Assembly (NCBI GenBank): GCA_020002185.1
Contig: CM034531.1
Coordinates: 44,078,599-44,142,598 of the forward strand
Source of the DNA: Paraescarpia echinospica
Taxonomy: Eukaryota > Annelida > Polychaeta > Sabellida > Siboglinidae
Reading direction: 5' to 3'
DNA: 64,000 nt
Positions within the stretch are counted from its first letter, which is position 1; the number at the start of each line of letters is the position of its first letter. The translations under genes and the position numbers were made by a program. This document shows positions 44,755 through 56,859 of the stretch, one piece after another. The notes beneath the pieces were generated by a model. It was not told the DNA's origin and did no database searches. It worked only from the letters and a program-made list of their open reading frames with translations.

Positions 44755-44832
44755 CTGGCAGTGACCACCCTGGCTGTGACCACCCTGGCTGTGACCACCC
44801 TGGCAGTGACCACCCTGGCTGTGACCACCCTC
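44755..44832. repeat. 16-bp tandem repeat
   Basis: About five copies of CCCTGGCTGTGACCAC with a CAGTGACC variant. Confidence 0.9.
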
Positions 44833-45169
44833 AGTGCCAGCACATAAAGGTCGGTTTGGCGATAATGTTCTGAAAAAGGCTGACTGGTTGAATGAGACCT
44901 CACAAGACCATTATAGTGTAACCACAATAATACAGACTAGTTAGTTAATAGAACGTTGCCAAGCACTGGAAATAACTAGGAAATATATCAGCCGCCGAGT
45001 AAACATCCAGACGCCAAGTTCATGGCTTCGCATTGTTGGATTTGTTGGCGGGCACCCGGCAGCTGATCAGCCACCCTTCTTGGCTTCCCAGCTGTGACTG
45101 ACCATAAATGCGGCGGTAATCAGGGGGTAATCTCATCGTTTTGCATTGGGTTACTGACCATATTCCTGG

Positions 45170-45302
45170 ACAACGAGGTGACCAGTTAGTGGGACTAACA
45201 TCCTATCTTTTGCTGTGTAAATAATTTGGGACTGTCCCAAGGTGACCTTAATGGTGAAGTGACCGGATTACCAAGGTGACCGTAAACCGAGGTTCGACTA
45301 CT
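45170..45302 (-). mobile_element. MITE fragment, GGTCACC family, copy 3
   Basis: Reading inward from the right end on the minus strand gives AGTCGAACCTCGGTTTACGG TCACCTTGG, matching the end of the elements at 14041 and 14920. Internal GGTCACC motifs recur. The left boundary could not be placed; the GTGACCACC tandem repeat at 44755-44830 may belong to it. Confidence 0.5.
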
Positions 45303-45829
45303 TCTGCTCAATTTGAGCTAATTTGCATCTGTTAGTAAGAACTGCACTTTGTAAATTCATGAGTGCTGCGTTTGGCCCAAACATACACAATAAAAATGAT
45401 TGCAATGTCTTTGTTTAATTAAATGGTATGTTTTTATTGTGGCAGCTATAGGCATTACTTGTGGACATATATAGCTCTTTTGCACCATACTATGGGTGCA
45501 TGTTTTGATTTTCTGGCCAAAACCGTCTCCGACACGAATCGTGCCTATTTTGTCCTGAAAATACTCATTAAACCACCACTGTAAAGCATTAGCCAAATTA
45601 TATTGGGATTTTGCTAATGTGTCACTGGTAGACATTACTTCTGGTCACTTGGAGTCATTTTGGACCTCTTTGTATGTCCAGGTGTTGATTTCCTGGTAAA
45701 AACATAACTCTACACTATAAAATCTCGAACGCCGTTTTTGTTCAAACAATATATGTTAAGATATGAATGTAAATCTTTGTGTAATTAAATTGGCATGTTG
45801 CTATTGTCACATCTGTGCACATCAGCATT

Positions 45830-45905
45830 CGACCCTTACCATAAAAGGTCAGCCAAACAAATAACTTCAAAAAGTTACTGGTCCGGCGGCAAAGTTACTG
45901 ATCCG
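45830..45905. repeat. Short direct repeat, left copy
   Basis: AACTTCAAAAAGTTACTGGT CCGGCGGCAAAGTTACTGATC recurs with changes at 46812-46872 (AACTCAAAAAAGTTACTAGC CCGACGGCAAAATTAGTGGTC), in the same orientation about 970 bases away, next to the end of the CXC-family copy. Confidence 0.6.
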
Positions 45906-46815
45906 CATTTTGCCAAGTTACCCGAAAACAACGCCACTATGCACAAGCGCAAACAGCCTACAAAACAATATCGAAACATCTATAGCTATATTGCCAGCTG
46001 ATAATAATTTAATACATATGTGTAAGATAGGAGTTATATCCTATGAATATTTGTTGGGATTTAAACCATAAAATTATAATTTGACCATGCTGACCAGAAT
46101 TAATGGCTGATAAACAGCACAACCTCTTTGTAGCCTTTTGACAGGTTGTCCAAGGCCAGAAGTGTATGTGGTGCCTCCTGTGTGCGTTTTCATCCAGAGG
46201 ACATCATCCTTCTGCTTTGATGCAGCAGCAGTCTCTTTAAGACTGATCCTGTTCAAAAAAAATTTGCAGTAGGTGTAGAAACTAACCAGCAACACAAAAT
46301 AACATATCTGACTTCTCAATGAAAAATTTTCATGGATTGGATGAACTTTTCAGCGTCTGATGTTCCTGTGGGAGCATTATTCAGTGTTGTTTAGGTGCCA
46401 GAGTGTCACCCTCTTGTTGTACTAATACCGACGGGCTGCAGTTGTAAACAGTTTTCATTTGGCAGATTTTGATATTGGTGGTTCCCCCAAGATCAGAAGA
46501 GCATAGTATGTGTGGACATGATGATGGCAACGCAATGATGATGCCTCGTTTTGATTTAACAAAAATTAGTAGATTATTATACATTGGTTTCATGTGCTTT
46601 TTTTACTATAAAAATCACAATATAACTTGTGTGTTTCATGAGCGCCACATTTCACGATAAAGGAAATTGGGCAGTACCGATTGTAAAAGGCATGTTTATA
46701 AACCATTTTTGGTTTTAAATAGCGTCTTCTGGTGACCAGTTTTAACTATAAGCTGATGTAAACATAAGGAACCTACTGCTGTTAAATGTTGCAATTTCTC
46801 CAGAAAAGTAGCCGG

Positions 46816-48240
46816 TCACATGAACCAGTAACTCAAAAAAGTTACTAGCCCGACGGCAAAATTAGTGGTCAGTGACCAACGGGTCAGCATATATTTCGAA
46901 CACTGGTACACATTACTCTTGATCACCCTCCTTGGGAACAGCTCGTGTCGAAGGTCGTTCACCTTGACTTGCGATGTCGTGCTGTCGTACATGATACATG
47001 TAAAACGCTTAATCAGCTTGAATGCTCTAGATGTAAATTCCAAAGAAACAAATCCAGTCTGAGACCCGATGGTGAACCCAGCTATGGCTGTCGGATATGC
47101 TTTCCATGCCTTCCAAGCATGCCTTTACCGCTGAACTGAGATGTTGAATCAGAACCTGAGAAAGCGTGAAAAAACTGAAAAGCATGAGCTTTTTCCTCCC
47201 CAAGTTCTTGGCAGATTGAATTGATGTGGTAGTAGCAGAAGTGCTTTCCTGTACCAAAGCCAACCCACAACTGCATTCCTGGATGGTGCTGGGCAAGATC
47301 GTGAGACTCCCACAAAAAATAACAACTACATCGGTGTCTTCGGTTCTGACGAGAACAGTAGTTGCCCCATCATTTAGCGCATAGTCTACATGTAGACATA
47401 TTCTACTGTCAGCTTCTTCTTGGTCATTCGCCGACATTGATATGTCAGCGCGATTTGACTCTACACTTGAACCACTGGTGATATACACATGTTTAGTTTG
47501 TGGGTAGTCATGTTTGACTACATCTTCCGTCAGAAGTTTGAATACCTTTTCCTTGTTTGTGGCATCCTGTAAGAAGCCTGCAAAATACACTTGCAATTTG
47601 GCATCGCGGGATGTCTTTCTGCAGACGCCTTTCCCTCGTTTTTCTCGAGTTGTGGCTTTCAAACTGTCAGGTCAGTATGTGTCCCAAACGATGTCAATCC
47701 TAGAGCAGCCTTGAAGTTGTCTTTCAGTCCAGGGAATGAAGATGGTGTTTGGTGAATACAGTGACAGTCACTGTATTCACCAAACGTCGATGTGTTTTCT
47801 AGTGGTAGGGCGTGCATTATCGCAGCACCATCAGACACTTTGGCATCAAAATGAGAGGGTGCCTCTTGCTGGACATTTGGTTCAATGCAATGCAACAGCT
47901 CATATTTGGTGCTTGTTAGTCGAAGTTTCCCGTGCAGAGACAATGCTGGCGGCCACGGGTGATTTTCATGTGCGAAAAAATCCTCCAGTTTGGTGTTACA
48001 GACTTGTGCAGCGATGAACAACTGACTGAAGAGATTGCAGTCACTCTTCATTTGTTGAAATTGTTGTTTTGCTTGTGAGTTCGTCGTAGTGGAGTGAGGA
48101 CGCTTGAATAGGGGCAGTTGGTTTTTCTTGATGGCCTTATGGATGGAGGTCTTCCTTTCAACAAGCACATCCTTGACGTATTTAGAATACCGCTCTTTCC
48201 CCAAATGTTCCATTGAGTGCAGTGCTTGCACTACCATTGC
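46816..48240 (-). pseudogene. CXC/TGCD mobile gene family, older copy
   Basis: Two main minus-strand frames. The first (from 48237) has a domain ending LRLTSTKYELLHCIEP and ALPLENTSTFGEYSDC. The second (from 47662) has TTREKRGKGVCRKTSR, KLQVYFAGFLQDATNKEKVF, NDQEEADSRICLHVDYALND, TTVLVRTEDTDVVVIFCG, and frameshifted LWVGFGTGKHFCYYHIN and FFHAFSGSDSTSQFSGKG. At 46816-47043 it ends with RFTCIMYDSTTSQVKVNDLR. The order matches the copy at 30326-31772 but it is more diverged, and the cysteine tail was not seen. A 39-nt perfect palindrome lies inside at 47747-47785. Confidence 0.68.
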
Positions 48241-49080
48241 GTTCTTGCAATGATGGGTGTCCAGGGTCTTTACTTTGTCGTGAAGCGTGTTTTTTTATAT
48301 TCAATAATCATAAATATACTAAAACAACTTTTATAACACTCAAACACTAAAGCTATGATATCAGAATGAAATAATAGTTATACTATATTTAGTGTTATCT
48401 TCTAGATAAATGTTGACACTTTACTTGTATGTAGTAAATCTGATAACTTTAGCATCGTGTACTAAACTGTCCTCCATTTTGTATTGTTCCTTTAACATCC
48501 ACTAGGTGACAACGCTTTGTGTAGCTGGTAGTGGACAGATGACAGCACTACATGGAGTATAAATCCATGTATTACTGTAGCAGATGCTAGATTTAGTTGC
48601 CGAGTATATGGATCATTCTGAAAGTCAAACGAAAATCAATGTTCGTATAGCGGCCATCTTTAAATCCAATATGGCCGACACTTGAGGGTATTCTCATAAC
48701 ATAAGTGGATTCCTAGACCCTACAAATGTGGGTTTATATACCATAAGCATGTTTCTGGCTTGAAAAGATAAATTCCTGATAAACACATATTTTTTATGAT
48801 TGACCTTGACTTGATCTTGATCTTGGCTTTCAAAACCATGCAGCCCCCTCGAGAAAGTTATGTATCGTCATAAGGTATGTGTCCAAAATATTTTGTTTGG
48901 GGGCCATTTTGAATTTATGAAAATTATTAAATCATCCTATGGAAAGAAGTTTTCAAAATATAAAGCAAAAATGTTTCAAAAACTCAAAAATATTTATATG
49001 TCGAGATATTGGACATTAGTAGAAATGGAATTATAACGTTACTAATCTTTGACCTTGACCTGACTGACCTTTAAAATCGG
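48241..49080. other. Nothing recognised
   Basis: AT-rich sequence with no supported feature. Confidence 0.45.
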
Positions 49081-49260
49081 GCAGCCCCACTCAAAAGTAC
49101 ATCTGTGCCAAATTAAAAGAATTTGGATAGTATATCCACTGAGACATGTCTTAGTGTTAGATCAGTTGAAAATATTACAAAATTCCATCGTCATTTAAAA
49201 ACGTATCTTTACAACCTCGCTTATCCACCGAAGCTCCCTAGCGCCTTAACCCATCTGTTG
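49080..49260 (+). pseudogene. Possible LINE 3'-end fragment
   Basis: The frame gives RSVENITKFHRHLKTYLYNL AY, similar to the C-terminal S...F...LK..L...A. end of LINE RT proteins. Short and isolated, so weak. Confidence 0.35.
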
Positions 49261-50100
49261 ACAACTGGAAAACTACTTATGGATTTTGAGATTGACCAAT
49301 CCTTTTGTTTTTATGTGCCTCTGAGCTTGGTTTCCAAGGATTTAGGCGCAATAGAAGTTATTTTATTATTATTATTAACTACCAGTTTTTTAAAGGATGT
49401 ATTTACGTAATATGATGCTAGTGCAATATTTGCTTTGTACAACACACTTCCATATCAACACTTACAAATGTTCTAGCTATGAATAAAAAATTAAATGTTG
49501 CAGAAGCCATCACAAGAACCTTAAACATAACGCATATAAAAATGCTACAATAAATTGATAGTTAGTTTACAGTAAATAACATAAATTTATTTATGACCTA
49601 CTTTTTAAATAATTAATCCATGTTTTCATAACAAACCAGTTTGATCAAAAACATTTTTTCTCAAATTTCTGCATTTGGAAATGGGATATCTCTGGAAGTA
49701 ATTATGCTATATACAAATAAGGTTTTCAATGTTGCATTCAGCAGACACAGCTGTGTGAAATGATCAGACACTTAAAACCATCAACAGTTTGAAAGAGATA
49801 AAAAGTAAGAAAATATAAACATACAGAAAAATGATATGATCATCTCACAATAGAATGTAAACAGAACATGGATTTGCAAGAATCATAATTATATGCAGCT
49901 GTATATGTGCTTCAAAGAGAATGGCAGTGTTTCCAAATGTGCCAACGTTGGCTCAAAATGGTGGCCATTTTGTTTGTTACCATGGAAATAGGGGTTTGGC
50001 CAAACAAAGTTCAATATATTTTTACCCAGTATAATCCATTCCATACACCGATACTGTCCCTTGTTTGAGTTCTGGGAGTGCTCGCAGCAGACAAGACATC
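49261..50100. other. Nothing recognised
   Basis: AT-rich non-coding sequence. Confidence 0.45.
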
Positions 50101-51271
50101 AACTCCGTATCCAGTTGAGGTCTCGCATCATATGGTAGAGATCAATGAAGGATCTCTTCCAGATTGGCATGGCTTACCATCTATATGCCGATGACATCCA
50201 ACTTTTCCAAGAATTTTGCCTGAGCGATAATATTTCCGCCGACATTGCCATCATGAAAATAGAACTCTGTGTTGCCAGTATCCGTCAATGGATGAAAACC
50301 AACATGCTAAAACTCAATGATGACAAAACGGAGATCATCATCACCCAACCGAAATCAGCAACCCAAAACGTTCTTCCTAAAGGTGTAACTATCGGAAACG
50401 TGCGCACATCACCCAACACACACGCCAGAAACTTGGGGGTGACCTTTGATTCTAATATGTCCCTTGAGCTAACTAACTAACATTTGCAGAAATGCGTATT
50501 ACCACCTCCATAGCATTGGACGCATTCGTCGATACTTAGACAAAGAACACACAAAACAACTTGTGCATGCGCTAGTCATTTCGCGAGTTGACTGCTGCAA
50601 TAGTCTTCTTAATGGATTGCCAGCGACAGTAATTGAGAAACTACAACGTGTCCAAAATACATGAGCTCGTATCATAACGATGCGGTTGAAATTCATGCTC
50701 TTGGAGCTGCACTGGCTTCCTGTGAAGAGTCGCATTACTTTCAAGACCCTACTTCTCACTTTCAAATGCCTTCATGGGCTCGCACCTCCATATCCATCAG
50801 TACTTCTCTCTCCGTATCGCCCGACACGCTGTGTATGCTCCTCCGATCTGCTACTCCTTAAACAACCCACTACCCGAACTAATCTCGGCGAACGAGCATT
50901 CTCTTGTGCAGCTCCAAGAGCATGGAATCAACTACCACTCACAGTGTGCCAATGCACTAGTGTCAATCAGTTTAAAGTGGCGCTGAAGAAGCATCTTTTC
51001 ACAAATTATTTTAACATTCGATGATCATAATTATTGATACTTTTATTTTAATTAATTTAGTATTATAATTAATCTATTTTATTGTATTAATCGCTTGCAT
51101 AATTGTGTTTATTTATATATTTTAAGACAGTATAGTTGATTTTACTTAGTAATAATGATTGCATAGTATTTTAAACTATATATTGTGTTATTTTTTTTTT
51201 TGCATTAACCATTGTAAATCGCCCCAGAACAATTATTTGGATGAGGCGCTATATAAGAAATAAATTATTAT
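50101..51271 (+). pseudogene. LINE reverse transcriptase, 3' half with element tail
   Basis: Encodes AYHLYADDIQLFQEF (catalytic YADD), MLKLNDDKTEIIIT, ARNLGVTFDSNMSLE, then after a stop YHLHSIGRIRRYLD, LVISRVDCCNSLLNGLPA, LLELHWLPVKSRITFKTLLL and GERAFSCAAPRAWNQLPLTV. These are the ordered motifs of L2/CR1-type LINEs. The 3' end is GGATGAGGCGCTATATAAGA AATAAATTATTATT, which resembles the SINE tails in this window and may be the tail the SINEs borrow. 5' truncated and broken by stops. Confidence 0.87.
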
Positions 51272-52360
51272 TCTGAATCTTTGTATGGTAGAGAGACAGG
51301 ACATTTTTCCCACTATTGTGGATCATTTCGACAAAATTCGCCACTTGCTACAGAATCATATTCCTACTCCTGTTCCTATACACAGAAAAATCCTGTTTGC
51401 CATTATCACTTTCATTGTCAGAGATTGACTTTCAGGAAGAGTCAACCTTGTACACTATGAGAACTGCTTTTGACAGGGGAATGGCCGATAGTAAAGGGGT
51501 GAATAAAACCTTTCAGAAAGCCCTTTATCAGTTTTCTGCCTGGGAAGGAGATCTTGACCCCATTAAGGTCACTACAATTCCTCCTACAACAGAGCTGGGT
51601 TTGCAGGGCATTCTTAAGCAGAAAGATAATCTGACTCTGACAGTGGTCGTACCACCAAAAAACCTTTGGGACTTATGGTGCCTGTCCAGGCAACGTTTAG
51701 TGGTCTCATCTGCTCAGCATTTGGATCTGGCAGTTGTGCAGAGATCAGTAGATTATATCCGTTCACAGGAAGGGTTTTCAGCAAAGGTGTCGGCCCAGTT
51801 GCTATCAGTCTCCCAGCAAATCAATTTCCGTGGCAAGATATGGGGAAATGGGATTGCCATCGATTCGCAATCTGCTGCCAAATTACACCGCTCCTTCCGG
51901 GATGCCACTTTAAACCAGGTTGGCTTTCTGCTAGAATGTCAGAAAGATCAACTACGACAAATCCCAGTTTTTGGTTCAACCCTCTTTAATGGTGAGTTAG
52001 CCAAAGAGGGGTTTGTTGGTGAGGGTTCACAGAAATTTCACGATCGTCAACTGATTGATGCTGTCACTGCGATGTGCGGACCATCGTACCCCCTTTTGAC
52101 GGCAGTGAACGTTACAAAGAATCAGTACAGAACCAAACCTAATCCCTTTCATAAACAGGTCTTTCAACGTTCTTCAAACTGTTTTCTGTTGCATGAGGGC
52201 ACAATTTCTGTTGCATGAGGGCGCAGCCGCGGTCTTTCTCCCCCATCTAGAGGGATAGGAAGGAGAGGCTCTAGCCCTACTCATCCCAACGCCACGTGTC
52301 ACCCTTTCATTGTATACAGGGAACTGCCTACGCCTGGCGTAATAATAGTCGCACCTGATT
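51272..52360 (+). pseudogene. DIRS-like ORF1 (gag-like) remnant
   Basis: An open frame from 51316 to 52218 (300 codons) containing MRTAFDRGMADSKG, LYQFSAWEGDLDPI, VVQRSVDYIRSQEGF and GSTLFNGELAKEGF. It immediately precedes the DIRS-type RT, which is the place of the gag-like ORF in DIRS elements. I do not recognise a domain. The frame stays open for its whole length, unlike the RT, but the element is otherwise broken. Its segment 52190-52400 matches the minus copy at about 40080-40350. Confidence 0.6.
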
Positions 52361-53160
52361 ATGGTGTCCAGTTTACAATCATACTCCCTCCGATCTAAAA
52401 GGGGGTGGCATTTTGTTCCACTTTGCCAAAGCCTGGCAAGGCCTCACGTGTCAACCGTTGGTTGTTCGAATTCTTGCAGGTTACCGTTTCAAATTTTTAG
52501 ATCTTCCGCCCCCTTTTACAATGAATCTTCCCAACTTCGGTCAGCTGCTTTCTCCAAACAAAGAATTAAGAATTCAGCTAGTGGCGGACATGTTTCTCAA
52601 AGGAGCAGTAGAACTGGTGACAGACATTTCTTCACCAGGATTTTACAGCCTTCTATTTCTAGTACCGAAGACCAATGGGAGTTGGCATCCAGACATCGAC
52701 TTATCAAGTTTGAATCATTATTTAGACATTCCTACATTCCGGATGGAAACAGCAGAACAAATTCGCAGTTGTCTGCATCAGAATGCTTGGGTGACTTCTC
52801 TCGATCTGAAAGATGCTTATTTCCATATACCCATTCACCAGGCATACCGTAAATATCTCTGATTCCAGATCGAGGATCAGTATTTTCAATTTCAGACTCT
52901 GCCCTTTGGTCTTGCGATAGCTCTGTGGCTGTTCACGAAAATTGTGCAGGAAGTAAAGAAAATTGTACACATGCAGGAGATTCAATTATATCAGTATCTC
53001 GACGACTGGTTAATTAAAGCGCCATCTCAGATTTTATGCACTCTACACACCCATACTCTTCTCTCATTATGTCGCAGTCTGGGTCTGCTCAAAGATCTGC
53101 AGAAATCTTCCCTGATACCAATTCAGAAGGTTTTTTTCTAGGCTATCAGTTTGAACTGGT
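52361..53160 (+). pseudogene. DIRS-like reverse transcriptase
   Basis: From about 52413: VELVTDISSPGFYSLLFLVP, then VPKTNGSWHPDIDLSSLNHY, METAEQIRSCLHQNAWVTSL, DLKDAYFHIPIHQAYRKYL, a TGA stop at 52860-52862, then TLPFGLAIALWLFTKIVQEV and the catalytic box YLDDWLIKA (YLDD at 52995-53006), ending CRSLGLLKDLQKSSLIPIQK. Sequence and order are characteristic of DIRS-group elements. Inactivated by the nonsense codon. Confidence 0.88.
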
Positions 53161-54130
53161 CAACTACCTTTGCACTCCGCCATGACACATATATATATAT
53201 CAAGATAGTGGAGCTATCCAATCGCATTATCAGTCAACAGGGAGCTCAGCCCATCTATGGCAGGTCCTGCTAGGTTTGTTGGTGTCCTCCAAGAAAGCTG
53301 TACCTCTCATTCAGGCGAAATTCATTTCGCACTTCATACCCAGTGGGATTTCAATCAGTGCACAAATCATCAATTCATAACTTCAACCCACCTACACTCA
53401 AGGAACTGACCTGGTGGATGTCGTAACAAAATGTATTCAGGAGTTAATGGATTACACCACGGAATCCCGACATTCATATTCTAACAGATGCATCAGAGCT
53501 GGGTTGGAGCGCTCTTCTAGTTTGGGAGACAACTTCAGGCTAGTGGGAATTTCTCGGACGACACGTCAGCTCCTAGAGTTCAAAGCTCCACCTCTTGCCC
53601 TTCTTGTTTTGCTTCCCATGTTACACCATCACACTGTTCTGGTAGAGCTGGACACCCCACTGCAGTTGCATTCATCAACTAGAAAGCTGTGGGGACGATA
53701 CTTCTCTGACAACAAGGCTAGTTGCTCATATTCCACTGTCAGAGAGAGAAGTCGATCTTCTCTGCAAGATATATTCCTGGCATCAGGAATCGTTCTTCTC
53801 AGAGGTCGAAATCAGTCAACAGAATGGCAGGTCCGAATGCATCAGTGTTTCTGAGCCATAACCTGTTATGGGGAGTACCAATGATGGATCTGTTTGCAAC
53901 CAAACAGAATGCTTGTCTTCCACTTTGTTCACTAATCCTCGATCCATCTGCAGTAGGTGGACGGTTGTTGTTGAGTTGGTACAGATGTTCGATACACTTA
54001 TCCTCGACATGCACTGATTCCAGCAGTGTTACAAAAGATTCAACAAGACCAATGTCGGATCATACTGGTCTCTTGGCTACGGGAAGCACGTTATTTATGG
54101 GACCAACTAACTATGTTGGTAGATGTTGCA
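53161..54130 (+). pseudogene. DIRS-like RNase H and linker region
   Basis: Contains ILTDASELGWSALLVWETTS at about 53476-53535 (the TDAS acidic box of RNase H), LLEFKAPPLALL, then NRMAGPNASVF and KTTYSNVGSYW-like linker sequence broken into several frames. Collinear with the minus-strand DIRS copy (39300-38750). Confidence 0.75.
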
Positions 54131-54470
54131 AGGTAAGTTCCTTATATAGCAGAATCCAGTCCTCAGGACTGCCCGTGCCTGTTCACTTTACTCCCCCTGG
54201 CAGACCTGTTCAATCGAACACCATCTCGACTTCCTCTGTAGCATTCAGCCATGCTGCAATTAATGTGCGAAGACTATCTGTACACAAATATCCACCACAC
54301 TGTCCATAGCCAGGCAGTACTCATTCATACAGCTGAGTGAACTGGAAGTAATGTAGAGCAAACGAACTTGCTCTAAGGTTCAACACTGCCGCACAGGGAT
54401 TCGAACCTGCGGTTCTGTCAGTCAAGAGTCCGGAGGTCTTACTGCTGCGGCTACACAGGCCTACACACTG
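54131..54470 (-). mobile_element. tRNA-derived SINE, full length, inserted in DIRS copy
   Basis: Reverse complement of the family at 24215-24535: tail at the left (TATATAGCAGAATCCAGTCC), body with GGCAGACCTGTTCAATCGAA, box B complement GGGATTCGAACCTGCGG at 54396-54412. It interrupts DIRS sequence that is continuous in the minus-strand DIRS copy (join ..GATGTTGCAAG / CACTGCCACCTCTC..), which shows it inserted after that DIRS copy. Confidence 0.88.
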
Positions 54471-55179
54471 CCACCTCTCTACAGATCTGCTGTCTCAGGG
54501 GTACTTACCACAGAGACCCTGTAACTTGTGGCTTGTATGCACTGCTATTATCAGGGAAGCTCTTGTAGAGGTTTCAGAACAAGTTGCTGATCATACATCG
54601 CAACCGGGTAACGGGCTTCTACTTGCCATCTATGAATCTACTAGTAGAGTTTTGTCAATTGGCGTAGTGTGTTGAAAGCTAATCCATGCTATTGGCTACT
54701 AGATTAATGGAGGGCTGTGATACTTCGTCCCAACCCCAACCTCTTAGAGCTCCGCTTTGAAGCTTTTATGAATTTGGAAAACTGCCTTTAGTCTCAATTT
54801 GCTTCGTCAATAGAAGGAGAGTTACACTTTTCCTTTTGTTTTCTTCCCTTTGCTTGGAAGCCAGACTCGTCTTCTATAATCAGTTAGCCCTTCTTTTCTG
54901 GCAAAACCCAGTTAGGAGAAGGATGAAACGTTACTGTCCGTTTCCTATTGCTGTCACTAAGGTATTAGGGAGGGGACATGTGATCTTTCTACTGAAATGC
55001 CTGTTAGGGCAGTGAAATTTACTCACAGAACCAAGGGGAAACCTGGAAAATGATGGGAGAGGCTGTTTTTGGCATCTTTCAACCAAACCATCAAGGGATG
55101 GCATCCCGAAGTAATTTTATCTGGATTGATAAGACATTTAATTTCATTTTGTTATAATCTGAGGGTGCCAGATCACATG
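54471..55179 (+). pseudogene. DIRS-like recombinase N-terminal region
   Basis: Resumes after the SINE with a stretch collinear to 38690-38240 of the minus copy: CTGCCACCTCTC..ACAGATCTGCTGT, CCACAGAGACCC, TAGAGGTTTCAGAACAAGTT, ending in SNFIWIDKTFNFIL, the counterpart of GYFIWMDKNFSFIL. Most of the recombinase frame is destroyed. Confidence 0.65.
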
Positions 55180-55183
55180 TTAA

Positions 55184-56517
55184 GTGTCCTGGATTCGCTG
55201 GGACTCTGAAATCCATCAAATCCCGATCTCCTGGAAAGGAGAACCAATCTCCTGGATTTTCAGTGAAACCAAAACTTTTTTTCTATCTTATTTTCCGAAC
55301 TCGGCATGGCCTGGGTTTTATTTCCGGCTGACTCAGAGTATGTTTTTGGTCAAGAGAAGTGGTCAATACCGTCGATACCAGTGCCAGTGTCAGTGAGTTA
55401 ATTACATCGGTCAGACACTGAGCTAATTTCATGAATAGGGACGTTGGACCAAAGGCCGCTCGGACAACAAAGCGAAAAGGGTTGTTTAAATCATGCTTGC
55501 GTTGACTGAACAACAACAACTGTTTAACTATAATCTTCTTGGGTCTTGCCTGTGGTTGATATTGCATATAAGCTTTAGACGAGCACAGTGAACCGCGCTT
55601 AGTCGCGGGTTCCATATTATCGCCCACCGCTTGCCGATCTTGTAGACGAAATGTAATCCGTTTCAATCTATACTCAAATAATGTCAGTCGATCCATCTAC
55701 ACTATGTGCAATTTTATTTAATCCATGTATATATGTAACTGTTAGAACTGGAACACATTATAAATGAAAAGATGTATTTTATAACATCAAATGCTCCACC
55801 AGCAAGGCAAAGGTCACAAATAATAAATTCATCACGCATGCTCCGTCACCCAGGCCATGGTAACAAACTTTGAAGAAAATACAATGCTAAGTTCTGGTTC
55901 TTATACTTGTGAATATAGTATCTGTTTGTAATAATGTAATAAAATATTTATAATAGAAACTATATATGTAATTTGCACATATGCCTAGAACATCAAATTA
56001 GTAAACTTGTTCTTCTTTCTACTATACATATAAAGCCACGTACATTTTAGTTTACATATAATTTATTTAATTATTTATGTCCACATATAATTTTAATGTA
56101 ACACATTAAATACATTAACATGCTGTTATGTGCCATTGATTTAAAGAGCACATGTGCAATGCATTTAGAAATAAAGCTGATCTGTGACCATTTTCATAAA
56201 TATGAAATACTCAGATTTATACACAATTCCATAATACCTGAGACCCCAATTTACACAAACTTTCCTGATATTACAAGACCCTCCAATTTACGCATAAATC
56301 GCATGCATTGGCATTTCTGAAACTTAACGTTTTATTATATAATTATTATTAACGTCTATGGAAAGTATCCTTTTTTATATTTTAATCCGATTTATGTATG
56401 ATTTTCCAAGATCCTCCGATTTTACGTATAAATGATTTCTGAGACTCTGATTTACGTATCAATGCCCGTTTTCGAGACCCTCTGATTTGTGTATATATCT
56501 CCTGGATTACGCCTAAC
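55184..56517. mobile_element. 1.33-kb insertion flanked by TTAA in the DIRS copy
   Basis: The DIRS sequence is interrupted between ..GCCAGATCACATGTTAA (to 55183) and TTAACATGTATGCCACATTA (from 56518), while the minus copy is continuous at this point. The TTAA on each side is the target duplication expected of piggyBac-type transposons, but I see no clear terminal inverted repeats and no transposase. Its right part has degenerate repeats of a CTGAGACCCTCCGATTTACG TATAAAT motif (56235-56505); a TCCTGGATT motif is present at 55187, 55250 and 56500. Confidence 0.5.
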
Positions 56518-56521
56518 TTAA

Positions 56522-56790
56522 CATGTATGCCACATTACGCATCAGTTTTGGCCATCTTTTAACAATCTTCCATGCAGCAGATTCTAGCTGCAGGAACTTG
56601 GAAGTCATTGAACACCTTTATGTCATAGTATTTAACGGACAAGACTCTTCCGAGTGGCCAGATATCTCGTCTGGCACCACTTGTGACTGCAGGAGTTACT
56701 CTGTTGTATGTGAGTTATCTTCCCACCATCCTAACTCTTGATTCAATCATTGTTTCCGAGGGTAATTATCTGGCGTAATGGAATTTTAAT
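56522..56790 (+). pseudogene. DIRS-like recombinase C-terminus and element end
   Basis: Collinear with 37930-38190 of the minus copy: CTGCAGGAACTTGGAAGTCA TTGAACACC, TTTATGTCATA, GAGTGGCCAGATATC, TGGCACCACTTGTGA and the end TCTGGCGTAATGGAATTTT. Encodes NLEVIEHLYVIVFNGQDSSE. The H-x-x-R position is degenerate here. Confidence 0.75.
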
Positions 56791-56859
56791 TGTTAGTTCT
56801 TTGAGCCGAAGGTCACTCTGCTTCCGCCGTCTGCCGTTAGCTGCCATATCTCAGAGACC

